Source: Chloropicon primus (Eukaryota > Chlorophyta > Chloropicophyceae > Chloropicales > Chloropicaceae). From it: a stretch of 64,000 bases of DNA. The DNA lies in contig CP060755.1 of the NCBI GenBank assembly GCA_023205875.1, positions 868,001 through 932,000 on the forward strand, given 5' to 3'. The notes under the pieces were generated by a model. That model saw only the letters and a list, made by a program, of their open reading frames with translations. It did not search any database and was not told where the DNA came from. This document shows, piece after piece, positions 10,968 to 19,758 of the stretch (position 1 is the stretch's first letter; every line of letters begins with the position of its first letter). Position numbers and translations under genes: made by a program.

Positions 10968-10972
10968 TTACA
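10968..10972 (-). promoter_or_regulatory. TGTAA poly(A) signal of the RING gene
   Basis: Minus-strand TGTAA about 31 bases after the RING-gene stop codon. It lies in the short convergent spacer, so the two 3' ends nearly abut. Confidence 0.55.
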
Positions 10973-11003
10973 GTTCGATTCAACTCACTTAAGCCACCTT
11001 GCC

Positions 11004-12098
11004 CTAGCAAATATCCTTCTTGCACACGGGGCAGCTCCTGTTGTTCCGCAACCACTTGTCCACACAGGTGCTGTGAAAGGAGTGCATGCACGGCAAAGTC
11101 CTCATCTCCTGCCCGTCCGAGTAATCGTCGAGGCAGATAGCACACGTGGTCTGGTCACTTGACGCACTGGCTTCGCCCTCGCGCGATCCGCCCGGGCTGC
11201 TGCGGGAGCCTTGTGATTCTCCCTTGAACGCCCGCACCGGCAGACTCCCGATCTGCTCCTCGCTCGCCCCCCTGTCGTGGTAGCCCATCCTCTCCTGGAG
11301 CTCCAGAAGCTCCTCGTAGCTCATCTCCTGGCCGAACTGCAAGTCGTTCAGGAACTGTTGCAGCGGGTGGTTTGCCCTCCTCCCCCTCCCGCCGATGGGC
11401 ATAGGCACCAGGGCGGGAGCACCGCCGCTCCTCGAGGACACGAGCCTCACCCGAATCCCGTTCCCGAACCCCGGAAGGATAATCTCGTTCACCCTCCTCG
11501 TGGTCGTCGTTGCTGCGTTCCCCTGCTGCGCCCGGGCTGGCACGGCGAACCCACCGAGCTGGTGGAGGAGCGCACCCAAAACCTCGTTGCTCGTGGAAGT
11601 TTGGCCGGCCCTTCCCAGCCCTCGCGCCCGAGCCTCCTCCTCCGCTTGGAGACGCCTTGCGAAGGCCTCGTCCCTTTCGATTTGAGATCCACCGAGCAGG
11701 GTCTGGGCCCCGGTCACCAGCGCGTTTACCAAAGCTCCCGCCGTGTTGAAGGCAAGGCGACCGGCAGCGGCCGCCAACGTCTGACCACCGTGCTGCACCT
11801 CCTCTGAAACCTCCTCTGAGTCCTCCGATCCATCGCCATCCACAACAACTAAGTCATCGTCATCGTCAACGTCAACGTCAACGTCAACCTCCTCCTCCCT
11901 GTTGAGCTCCTCGTGCAACCGCCTGGCGAAGGCCTCATCCCCGCTCGTGTCCACCGCGTCGGCGTCGTGTTGCGCGGGACCAGAACCCGGTGCAGACCTC
12001 GGTGATGCGCTTGGAGACCCCTCGCTCTGACCACTCCAGTGCGCATGACGCTGCCTCCTGAGCTCCTCCAGCTGTCTGTCTTGATCATCGACCGCCAT
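11004..12098 (-). CDS. RING-H2 E3 ubiquitin ligase
   Basis: Intronless, 364 residues from ATG 12098. The C-terminus is a complete RING-H2 finger: TTCAICLDDY, then the central LPCMHSFHSTCVDKWL and the final CPVCKKDIC, giving the C3H2C3 zinc ligands in order with the E2-binding Pro. The rest is low-complexity and acidic, with an Asp-rich patch near residues 70-95 and two repeats of the type DEAFARRLxxE (near residues 53 and 145) that resemble ubiquitin-interacting helices. No membrane segment is evident, so it is probably a soluble E3. Substrates cannot be inferred. The gene reads toward coatomer delta and is in tandem with the countin-like gene upstream. Confidence 0.88.
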   Translation of the reverse strand: MAVDDQDRQLEELRRQRHAHWSGQSEGSPSASPRSAPGSGPAQHDADAVDTSGDEAFARRLHEELNREEEVDVDVDVDDDDDLVVVDGDGSEDSEEVSEEVQHGGQTLAAAAGRLAFNTAGALVNALVTGAQTLLGGSQIERDEAFARRLQAEEEARARGLGRAGQTSTSNEVLGALLHQLGGFAVPARAQQGNAATTTTRRVNEIILPGFGNGIRVRLVSSRSGGAPALVPMPIGGRGRRANHPLQQFLNDLQFGQEMSYEELLELQERMGYHDRGASEEQIGSLPVRAFKGESQGSRSSPGGSREGEASASSDQTTCAICLDDYSDGQEMRTLPCMHSFHSTCVDKWLRNNRSCPVCKKDIC

Positions 12099-12451
12099 CC
12101 TCTCCAGAATTCTCCAGAGAGGTCTGCAGGTCTCTCGGAACAGGAGGAGGAGGAGGAGGAGGAACAGGAGGAGGAGTCCTGTCCTGCGATGCCAGGCCAG
12201 GTGTCAAGGATGCATTGTGGCCTTCCTTCCTTCCCCTTTCTTAACGTGGGGAGGAGAGAACCAACACTTTACGAACCACAACAACCAAAGGGAGGGGACG
12301 GGGGAGTAGCGTTTTGTTTTGTGGGGGAGGCGCGTCATCGTCGTCGTCGTCGAGACCGGAGCACAGGAAGTGTTTTCTTTCTCTGTTTTTTTTGGTGTTT
12401 TTACAAAATACTCTTGTTAACACTGTAGAGAATACTTCTCCACTAACAGAT
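12099..12451. other. intergenic spacer between two minus-strand genes
   Basis: Promoter side of the RING gene (GGA-rich repeats near 12140-12175) and the 3' UTR of the countin-like gene, with minus-strand TGTAA at 12411-12415. A GTC repeat lies near 12337-12352. No coding signal was seen. Confidence 0.5.
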
Positions 12452-13484
12452 TTACTCGATGGAGAACTTCATGTTCTTGACATCGTAAACCTCGGAGTGA
12501 GGGTGGTGGGAACCGCACTCTCCCTGGCAGACGGCCATCTCGGCCATGTAGTCTCCAGCAGGCCACTGCTCTCCTCCCTGCTGCTGGCTAGGCTCAGTCT
12601 TGACCTGGAAGTCAATGCTGTAAACGTTAGGCTGGAGGCTTCCGAAGACCTGTCCGCTTCCGAGAACGTTACCCTCAGGGTCCTGGATGGCGAAGATGAG
12701 CTCTCCATCTCCGCATGGCTTGGTGACCTGGAGGGAAGCGCTGAAGTCGATCTCAGAGTCTCTGTGTCCTGGGTTAGGGCTGGCCTGGAAGTCAGTGATG
12801 TTGGCGGCACCTCCGTCGGTTGGGTGGCAGACGGTCAACAACTCGCAAGCGTAGAAGGGGTCCAAGTCGACCTTGCTGAGGATCTTGACGAACATGTCAA
12901 TTCCAACAATGTCACACAACAAGGCGCAAACCTCGCCCAAGGTCTGGTTTGGCAACATACCGCAAAGGGCGCTGCAGCCTCCGACAATGCCACCGTTGGC
13001 AATAATCTGGATGAGGTTGTTGATGGACTGGGAGACGAAGGAGATGCAGGTTGGGCACAAGTCGAGGCCAGCTGGCTGGTTCTCGGCGACAACGGCCTTG
13101 CCCTGAGGGGTGATGGTGATCCTCAAAGCTGGGACCTCGGTGTTTCCTGAGTATCGAGAGAGAGACGAGACGAGACAAAAAAGGAGAAGAAAAAGTGTGT
13201 GTGAGCACAAGAGCACGTTCGTCTCCAAACCAAGAAGGAGGCCAAGATGCCAGCAAACGAGGAAGCCGAGGCGTTCTTCGTGTCCTCTTCCCCTACAGCC
13301 CCAGGAGGCGCCTGAAAAAGGCCGAGTCTTTGGTGTTTCCTCCTCCTTGTCCCCACTTACCAGAATGGAGCTCCTGGGCCACAGCACCCACATTCTTCAA
13401 CTCGGTGCTAACGGCGGCGACGTTAGAGAGGAAGAGGCCAGCAATGATAGCGGCGGTGAAGACAGTGTATCTACCCTTGATCAT
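12452..13484 (-). CDS. secreted countin-like protein with saposin B-type domain
   Basis: Two exons, 13361-13484 and 12452-13146 (GT-AG intron of 214 bp, phase 1), give 272 residues. Residues 1-25 form a clear signal peptide (MIKGRYTVFTAAIIAGLFLS). Residues about 62-150 carry the cysteine pattern of a saposin B-type fold: CPTC, CSALC, CALLC and a final CELLTVC, spaced along amphipathic helices. The C-terminal 120 residues look beta-rich, like the second half of Dictyostelium countin, a secreted factor that limits group size. The product should be exported and disulfide-bonded and may bind lipid. No transmembrane anchor follows. Family call is by pattern recognition; the role in an alga is unknown. 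Splice, signal peptide and Cys spacing make the gene itself sure. Confidence 0.8.
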
Positions 13485-14207
13485 GGTGTACTACTGTGAC
13501 TGTAACTCTTGTTCGTTCGGTTCTCTCTCTTGTTTGCTAGCAGTCGAAACTGTGCAAGCAGATTCTGAGGCCGCAACAAGAAACAGCAAAATATTTTTTT
13601 TGGCGTCTCGAAACTGAAAACTGGAGCTTCTTGTTTTTTCTCCGCCACCAGCGAAGACGACTTCTTACTAATTCCTTGTTGGGGCGCAAAACGAGACGAA
13701 GACGACGAAGAGAGAGGAGTTCCTCTCTATTGTAATGACGTACGTGGTCTGGGCGTCGACGTACGGCGGCGCAAAGAACAACGGAACGAGAGACGAACGT
13801 GGTCATGCCAGCACAGACTCGAGGAGCAGGCTCCTGCTCCCTCCTCCTTTTGGTAGGAAGGCTATCTTTGTTATGAATTAGGAAGAGGAAGAGGAAGAGA
13901 GAGAACGACCCTGGCTGAAAAAACTGAAATAAAATATAGCCTACGACGCCTTCCGAAAAGTTAGTAGAAAGGATTAGGGAGTACGAGTAGGAGTAGGAGT
14001 AGAGTCCCTCCCAGGGGAAGGACGTCTCCAAGGTCCTCCATATCCTCTCCTCTTGCCTCCTGCTGCTCCTCCTCCTCCTGCTGGTCGGATCCCTCCTGCT
14101 CGGATCTGCTCGTGGATATTATTTTCCCAAGAGAGAGGAGAGAGAAAAAGTGAAGGGAAGGGTTATTTTTTTTTGGGAGGGTGGAGCTTGCCGAAGGAGA
14201 GAACACA
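13485..14207. promoter_or_regulatory. divergent intergenic region, countin-like / succinyl-CoA ligase
   Basis: A 723-bp head-to-head spacer, one of the longest in the window. It contains an A/T-rich patch around 13588-13602, a GGAAGA run near 13880-13900, another A/T patch near 13925-13935, GTAGGA repeats near 13984-14001 and a T-run at about 14164-14174 just before the ligase start. No specific binding site was recognised. Confidence 0.45.
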
Positions 14208-15649
14208 ATGGCGACGAACGTGAAGTGGTTGGCGCAGCTGGCGACGAGGACGGCCTCGTGCGTCAACGCCTCGTGGAGGACGGGAGGGGCGAAGACGTTT
14301 AACCGACACCTCAACGTGCACGAGTACCAGGGAGCCAAGCATATGGCTGGCTTTGGGGTGAACGTTCCTCCGGGAATACCCGTCTTCACCGTCCAGGAGG
14401 CGGTCGACGCCGCCAAGAAGATGGACGGGGGATCCGGCGAGGTGCGTGATTATCCACCCTTGACTCTCGATGGAACGAACACAGCAGCAGCAACGACTGT
14501 CTTGCTTTGCTTGCTTGTTGGGATGGAGAGACTGACTCGTTCCACTCCATTCTCATTCCATTCAATGCTCATTCAATTCTCTCTCTCTGTCTCTCTCAGG
14601 TCGTGGTGAAGAGTCAGATTCTTGCCGGAGGAAGGGGCCTCGGAACCTTCAAGTCTGGGCTGCAGGGAGGCGTGCACATTTGCAAGACCGAGGAGGTGGA
14701 GAGCTTGGCCTCTCAAATGATTGGGGAGACCCTCGTGACGAAGCAGACCGGACCGGACGGCAAGCCGGTGAACTGCCTCTACATAGCGAAGAAGATGCAG
14801 CTGCAGAACGAAAAGTACTTTGCGATCCTGCTGGACAGGGGCAGCGGGGGTCCTCTCGTCATCGCCTGCAGCGAGGGCGGCACGAGCATCGAGGACCTCG
14901 CGGAGAAGTACCCGGACAAGATTATCAAGGTCCCGGTCGACATCAACACCGGAATCACGGACGACCAGGCGGCCCAGATCGTCGAGGGCCTCCAAGTCAG
15001 CGGATCCCAGTCCGAGGCCGCGAAGCAGGTGAAGGGCCTTTACAACCTCTTCGTCGAGAGCGACTGCACCATGGTCGAGGTCAACCCCCTGGCCGAGGAC
15101 CCTGAGGGAAACCTGATCGCTGCCGATGCCAAGCTCGGCTTCGACGACAACGCCGCCTTCAGGCAGAAGGAGCTCTTTGGCTTGAAGGACGACTCGCAGA
15201 TCGACCCGAGGGAGGTGGCTGCCAGCAAGTGGGACCTCAACTACATCGGATTGGACGGAGAGATAGGCTGCATGGTCAACGGCGCTGGGCTGGCCATGGC
15301 CACCATGGACATCATCAAGCTTCACGGCGGCACCCCCGCCAACTTCTTGGACGTGGGAGGATCCGCCGAGAAGCAGCAGATTGTCGAGGCCTTCAAGATC
15401 TTGACCATGGACAGCCACGTCAAGGCCATCCTGGTCAACATCTTCGGTGGCATCATGAAGTGCGACGTGATTGCCGCCGGAATCGTCGCCGCCGCCCAGG
15501 AGCTCGACCTCAAGGTTCCCCTCATCGTGAGGCTAGAGGGAACCAACGTGGAGACTGGCAAGAAGATCATGGACGAGAGCGACATGAAGATCATCACCGC
15601 CGTTGACCTCGACGACGCCGCGAAGAAGGCTGTCCAAGCCATCAAGTAG
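14208..15649 (+). CDS. succinyl-CoA ligase beta subunit, mitochondrial
   Basis: Exons 14208-14441 and 14600-15649 (GT-AG intron of 158 bp, phase 0) give 427 residues. It is the beta subunit of the TCA-cycle enzyme that interconverts succinyl-CoA and succinate with substrate-level phosphorylation, working with an alpha subunit. Residues 1-35 are basic and Ser/Thr/Ala-rich, fitting a mitochondrial presequence. The mature protein begins near [17 protein letters not shown]. The ATP-grasp domain follows ([12 protein letters not shown], then [15 protein letters not shown]), and the C-terminal ligase domain has [25 protein letters not shown] and [11 protein letters not shown]. All the family's conserved Gly-rich loops are present. 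Identity is very secure. Confidence 0.95.
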
Positions 15650-15851
15650 GCCCTGACTCTGTGTTGAGAGATGGATTATTGAGATGGAGATGGATCAGTC
15701 AGCCAGGGGTGATTGTTTTTGCTAGGTACACAAAAGTATTTTTTAAAAAAAAGGAATACATATATTTTTTAGATAGATCGACGGAGGGATCGCCTTAGAA
15801 GCAGCAGCGGCGGCAGCGGCAGCGGCGGCGGGTTTGAATACCTATGGATCG

Positions 15852-16216
15852 TCACAGGCACTCCGGCGTGCTGCACATGCCCGCGTCGACGATCTTGGCC
15901 TGAACCTCCGCGCCAGCGGTGTTGTCCTTCTTCCCCTTGGCGTGCGAATTTATCTCCCGCGCGATGTCCATCCCTCGGACCACCTCGCCGAAGACGACGT
16001 AGTGGCCGTCGAGGTGGGGCGCCGGGGCCATCAGAATAGAAAAGTGGCTCGTGTTCGTGTCCGGCCCGTAGTTCGCCATGGACAACAGCCCGGAGCGGGT
16101 GTGCTTCAGCTTGAGGCCGCCCGGGTCGTCCTTGAACTTGCCCCCGTAGATGGACTCCGTGCCTGCCCCCGTCTGATCGATGAACTGGTCGATGATTCTG
16201 AGAGGTGATGACGATG

Positions 16217-16253
<37 letters not shown>

Positions 16254-16803
16254 CAACGTTTCAGACGAGGAAGGAGGAAACAAGGACGTTGGATGAGGAC
16301 GATGGTCATGATGACGTTGAGATGAACGCTAAAACTCACCTGTAGAAGCTCCTCCCCTTGAACCAGTACGTCTGACCCGCGCCCTCCTTGCCCTCCGGCA
16401 CGACTCCCTTCTCCCCCGTGCACAGCGCCCTGAAGTTCTCGGCCGCCAGGTGGGACACGTCGTTGTAGAGCGCGAAGACTATCCTGCCCTTGGGCACCCC
16501 AGCAATCTCAATATCAAAGTAAGTGTGAGGCAGCTGGCTCAGCCTGACCTCCTCCTCGGTCTTGGCCGGCACCACCGGTGCACCCGATGCCCTCCCGGAC
16601 GACAGCCGAACCTCTTCGACCCCCCCCCGAAGAAGAAGAAGACTCTCTCCATCATCATCACCACCACCACCATGCCTCCTCAGTCCTGTTGAAGCTGTTT
16701 TGGTTCTGGTTTCGAGACCGAGGACGCACACGACGAGGACGGCGACGAGGGTCCAGACCCTCCAGGCGTTCCGCGCGCCGCCCTGGCGTCCCCTTGCCCC
16801 CAT
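15852..16803 (-). CDS. membrane-anchored cyclophilin-type peptidyl-prolyl isomerase, divergent
   Basis: Exons 16340-16803 and 15852-16197 (GT-AG intron of 142 bp carrying an AG repeat) give 269 residues. Residues 15-30 (VWTLVAVLVVCVLGL) form a signal anchor, pointing to the secretory pathway. The cyclophilin fold starts near residue 92 (YFDIEIAGVPKGRIVFALY). The active-site region reads FYRIIDQFIDQ where typical cyclophilins have FHRVIPGFMCQ, keeping the catalytic Arg and the Phe. The following GGDFT motif is replaced by a Thr/Gly/Ala stretch, and the cyclosporin-contact Trp region reads PHLDGHYVVFGEV with no Trp. ILSMAN is LLSMAN. It therefore looks like a real cyclophilin with altered substrate specificity and perhaps low cyclosporin sensitivity. 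Confidence 0.9.
16219..16252. repeat. (AG)n microsatellite in the cyclophilin intron
   Basis: About 17 AG units lying next to the 3' splice site of the cyclophilin intron. On the gene strand this is a CT tract and may serve as its polypyrimidine tract. Confidence 0.8.
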
Positions 16804-16913
16804 CGCGAGCGAACGACGACGACGACGACAGCAGAAAAGCGCGCGGGAAGAGGAAGAGGAGGACAGAAAAGCGCGGGAGAGGAGGGCGAGTGACGGGAGG
16901 TTGACGGGAGAGG
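16804..16913. promoter_or_regulatory. compact 110-bp bidirectional promoter
   Basis: Only 110 bp separate the divergent ATGs of the cyclophilin (minus) and TOP6A (plus). Both 5' UTRs and core promoters must fit here. It is rich in GA and CGA runs; no TATA box is visible. Confidence 0.55.
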
Positions 16914-18266
16914 ATGCCAGCTGCGCGTGGGAAGGGGAAGGGGAAGGGGAGGAGCAAGCCGACCGCGACGAGGAAGAAGGCGCAGGTTGCGGAGAGGAAG
17001 AGGAAGGAGAAGAAGAGGAAGAGCAGGGAGGACCTGGATGAGGAGTGGGACGCGGAGGCCGGGAAGGAGCTCGTGGAGAGGCTGGGCTCCGACGACGACA
17101 TCCTGAGGCACGTCAGGGCGATCAAGGAGAGCCTGAGGAGGGAGAACGCCAAGCCCAAGACGCTGAGCTCGCTGAACTTGGCGGGAAAGTTTCGTGAGGT
17201 CGTGGACAAGGACACGAGGTCGGTGCTGACGGAGATCGAGAGGGTGATCCTGGACGCTGCGGAGAGCATCCTGGAGGGACGGGGGCTGGGGTTCCACGTC
17301 CCCTCCAGGGGGTCCGGCAACCAGCACTATGTGCAGGAGCTGGACCGGATCGTCCTCAAGGACTCGAAGACGCAGAGGTCCTTCGGGAACAGGGGGGAGG
17401 TCAGGAAGGTCGCGATCATGTCCAAGCTCATGCAGCTCGTGTACGAGCTGTGCAGCAAGGACATCACCGCGACGAAGAGAGATTTGTTCTACTCGGACGT
17501 CAAGCTTTTCAAGAAGCAGGACGAGTCTGACGCCGCGCTTGAGGACGTGACCTGCATGCTGGGGTGCACGAGGTGCTCCCTGCACGTCGTGGCGAGTGAG
17601 AAGGGCCTGGTCGTGGGGAGGCTGAGGTACCGGGAGGCGGGGGACGTCATCGACTGCACGCGGATGGGGGTGGGGGGGAAGGCCATCCCCTCGAACATCC
17701 AAAAGTGCACCGACTTCGAGTCGGACGCGGAGTTCATCCTGCTGGTGGAGAAGGACGCCGCCTTCCAGAGGCTCGCGGAGGACAGGTTCTACAACAGGTT
17801 CCCGTGCATCATCATCACTGGGAAGGGCCAGCCGGACGTGGCCACCAGGCAGTTCCTGCGCAAGATGCAGCAGGACCTCAAGCTCCAGGTCCTCGCCCTC
17901 GTGGACGCCGATCCTTACGGCCTGAACATCATCTCGGTGTACACCAGGGGTTCCAAGAACATGTCGTTCGACAGCTCGAACCTCACGACGCCTGGGATAA
18001 AGTGGCTCGGGGTGAGGCCCAGCGACTTGGACAGGTTCAAGCTGCCGAACCAGTGCCGCCTGGACATGACGGAGCACGATACGAGGCTGGGGGAGAAGCT
18101 CCTGAAGGAGGACTTCATGAAGGCGAACCCGGAGTGGTCCAAGGAGCTCCAGATCATGCTCGACACGGGGGAGAAGGCCGAGATCCAGGCCCTGAGCTCC
18201 TTTGGGTTCCAGTACCTGACGGAGGTGTACCTGCCGCTGAAGCTGCAGGAGAGGGACTGGATCTGA
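16914..18266 (+). CDS. TOP6A: DNA topoisomerase VI subunit A (SPO11-3/RHL2-like)
   Basis: Intronless, 450 residues from ATG 16914. This is the DNA-cleaving subunit of plant-type topoisomerase VI, needed for decatenation during endoreduplication, and a paralogue of meiotic SPO11. The basic N-terminus (residues 1-45) resembles a nuclear localisation segment. The winged-helix/CAP domain contains [10 protein letters not shown], with the catalytic Tyr at about residue 193. The Toprim domain shows LLVEKDA (metal-binding Glu) and [11 protein letters not shown] (DxD). Length and both domains match plant TOP6A better than SPO11-1 or SPO11-2, and the C-terminus is complete. The partner subunit TOP6B is not in the window. 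Identity is strong. Confidence 0.93.
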   Translation: MPAARGKGKGKGRSKPTATRKKAQVAERKRKEKKRKSREDLDEEWDAEAGKELVERLGSDDDILRHVRAIKESLRRENAKPKTLSSLNLAGKFREVVDKDTRSVLTEIERVILDAAESILEGRGLGFHVPSRGSGNQHYVQELDRIVLKDSKTQRSFGNRGEVRKVAIMSKLMQLVYELCSKDITATKRDLFYSDVKLFKKQDESDAALEDVTCMLGCTRCSLHVVASEKGLVVGRLRYREAGDVIDCTRMGVGGKAIPSNIQKCTDFESDAEFILLVEKDAAFQRLAEDRFYNRFPCIIITGKGQPDVATRQFLRKMQQDLKLQVLALVDADPYGLNIISVYTRGSKNMSFDSSNLTTPGIKWLGVRPSDLDRFKLPNQCRLDMTEHDTRLGEKLLKEDFMKANPEWSKELQIMLDTGEKAEIQALSSFGFQYLTEVYLPLKLQERDWI

Positions 18267-18593
18267 GAGGGACTGATGGAAGGAAGGGAGGAAGGGAGGG
18301 AGGAAGGGAGGAAGGAAGGGAGGAAGGATGAGGATGATGAGGATGATCTGAACAGCAGCAGCAACAACAACAACAACGACGACAACAGGGATGTGGGTGT
18401 GGGTGTGGGTGTGGGTGGGTGGGCGGGTGTATATATATATATATATGAGGTTGGTTTACAGTTGAATTTGTTTTTGCTGGAGATGGACGATAGGACCCCT
18501 TAGCTCCCCTTCTGAGTCGCCATGAACCCGGCGGGCTTCTTCCTCCCCTTGAGGACCCGGCTGATGGACGAATGCCGGCGAAAGGATCCCCCT
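18267..18593. other. convergent spacer with repeats and a 3'-end duplicate
   Basis: Convergent 3' ends. It holds GGAAG repeats (about 18280-18325), CAA/CAG triplets (18355-18385), GTGTGGG repeats with G-runs (about 18390-18425), an AT repeat (18430-18445) and, at 18500-18593, a partial duplicate of the neighbouring NUMOD3-like gene. Confidence 0.6.
18500..18593 (-). pseudogene. partial 3'-end duplicate of the NUMOD3-like gene
   Basis: Read on the minus strand, this piece encodes ISRVLKGRKKPAGFM followed within a few codons by QKGS and a stop. It matches the last NUMOD3 motif of the adjacent gene (ISRALKGRKKPAGFM) joined directly to that gene's C-terminal region. The bases TTAGCTCCCCTTCT occur at both ends (18500 and 18593). 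It looks like a duplication with internal deletion, with no evident start of its own. Confidence 0.6.
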
Positions 18594-19130
18594 TTAGCTC
18601 CCCTTCTCGTCGTCGCTGGGAACACCATCAACATCATCAGCAGCAGCAGCAGCAGCAGCCTCCAGGGCGGCCTTGGCCTTGCGCCGGGCCCAAGCCTTCC
18701 GCATGCTCTCGGAGATCTTCTTCCTGTGCTCCTCGGCCATAAAGTCCTCCGGCTTCTTCCTGCTCTTCTGAGTCGCCTTGATCTTCGCCTTGTGGACCTC
18801 GGACATGAACCCCGCGGGCTTCTTCCTCCCCTTGAGGGCCCGGCTGATGGCCTCCCGGTGCTCCACGCTCAACCTCCTCGTCGTCGCTGGAGCACCAGCC
18901 GCGTTCGTCGACCGGCGACGCCGGCTCCCGGTGCTCTGGCTGGCGTCCTCCCGCCCGGGGACCGGGTCGCAGGCCGAACCCCCGTCGTAGTCGTCGTACG
19001 ACGAGAACAAGTCGCCCGAGGAGGTGCCATCCCTGGGACGGGCACAGGGCCTGGTGATCCACGAGGGGCGCGGGCGACGAAGCAAGACAGAGGGGCGTGC
19101 CAGCCTCGGGACGGCGAACACGGCGGCCAT
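18594..19130 (-). CDS. NUMOD3-like motif protein, probably plastid-targeted
   Basis: Intronless, 178 residues from ATG 19130. Residues 1-35 are Ala, Arg and Pro rich with few acidic residues, suiting an organellar transit peptide. A middle Ser/Asp-rich stretch follows. The C-terminal half has successive copies of a short DNA-binding-like motif: HREAISRALKGRKKPAGFM, then HKAKIKATQKSRKKPEDFM, then HRKKISESMRKAW. The pattern H..kIs.a.kGrkkp resembles NUMOD3 modules of homing endonucleases and plant plastid proteins that reuse them. No nuclease domain is present. A nucleic-acid-binding role in the plastid is inferred. An alanine run (codons GCTGCTGCT) near the end is a triplet repeat. Confidence 0.72.
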   Translation of the reverse strand: MAAVFAVPRLARPSVLLRRPRPSWITRPCARPRDGTSSGDLFSSYDDYDGGSACDPVPGREDASQSTGSRRRRSTNAAGAPATTRRLSVEHREAISRALKGRKKPAGFMSEVHKAKIKATQKSRKKPEDFMAEEHRKKISESMRKAWARRKAKAALEAAAAAAADDVDGVPSDDEKGS

Positions 19131-19253
19131 CAAGGGAACGAACGGGAACGGGAACGGGTGTGCTCGACAGTGCCCCTCGCGTCGTCTCTGTCTCTCAGGG
19201 AAGCGCTGCCCATCAGTACATAGAGTAGAAAAACTCCGAATTGTGAGTGTCCA

Positions 19254-19354
19254 GCCTTAGTAGCTCAGTTGGTAGTCAGCGTTACCTTCGTACAGAATCT
19301 TATTTCTCGTATAGGAAAAGGTAAAGGTCCGGAGTTCGATTCTCCGCTGAGGCA
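19254..19354 (+). tRNA. tRNA-Thr (CGU) with 26-nt intron
   Basis: The cloverleaf can be drawn by eye. The acceptor is GCCTTAG with CTGAGGC (one G-T pair) plus discriminator A. The D stem is a short GCT/AGC. The anticodon stem is TTACC/GGTAA with loop TT-CGT-A. An intron of about 26 nt follows position 37, before A38. The variable loop is AGGTC. The T arm is CGGAG-TTCGATT-CTCCG, containing the B box. A run of seven T residues follows at once as Pol III terminator. Anticodon CGT reads Thr ACG codons. A tRNA-Tyr reading through GTA was considered, but it does not leave a seven-base loop. Confidence 0.9.
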
Positions 19355-19758
19355 TTTTTTTGGATTCTATGAGCGACGTTAATTGTACAAGGATCACGAC
19401 GAGATCGTTGATCGTAACGGCTGAGGACGGCGACGAGGACGGCGAGGGCGAACGAGGACGAGGCGAGAAGAGAAACGAACGAGTACGGGAGCGCGCGGAG
19501 GAGGAGAAGAGAGAGGCGGAGGACAGGAAGGTCGTCGTCGTCGTCTCTTGCTCTTTCGAAAGAGCCGTCGCGCGAAAGAAACGACCCAGTGTTGAGCATC
19601 TGACGACGACACGAAACACGAAAAAGAGAGAGGCAGAAAGAGATCGAGGAGTAGATCACCGAGGAGGGGAGGCGACGACGAGGGCGGGAGTTTGTGCCGG
19701 AGGTTTCTCTCGAGCGGTAGACTAGCGGGAGGAGCGTCTCTCGTCTCTCGTTCGGACG
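19355..19758. other. tRNA terminator and promoter region of the RPC34-fusion gene
   Basis: T-run terminator at 19355-19361, then a purine-rich stretch up to the ATG at 19759 with GAGGACGG repeats near 19420-19450. No coding signal was seen. Confidence 0.5.

Noticed and set aside
19254-19354. tRNA-Tyr reading of the first tRNA using GTA as anticodon
   Set aside because: It does not give a seven-base loop on the TTACC/GGTAA stem, and the acceptor matches the second tRNA-Thr.
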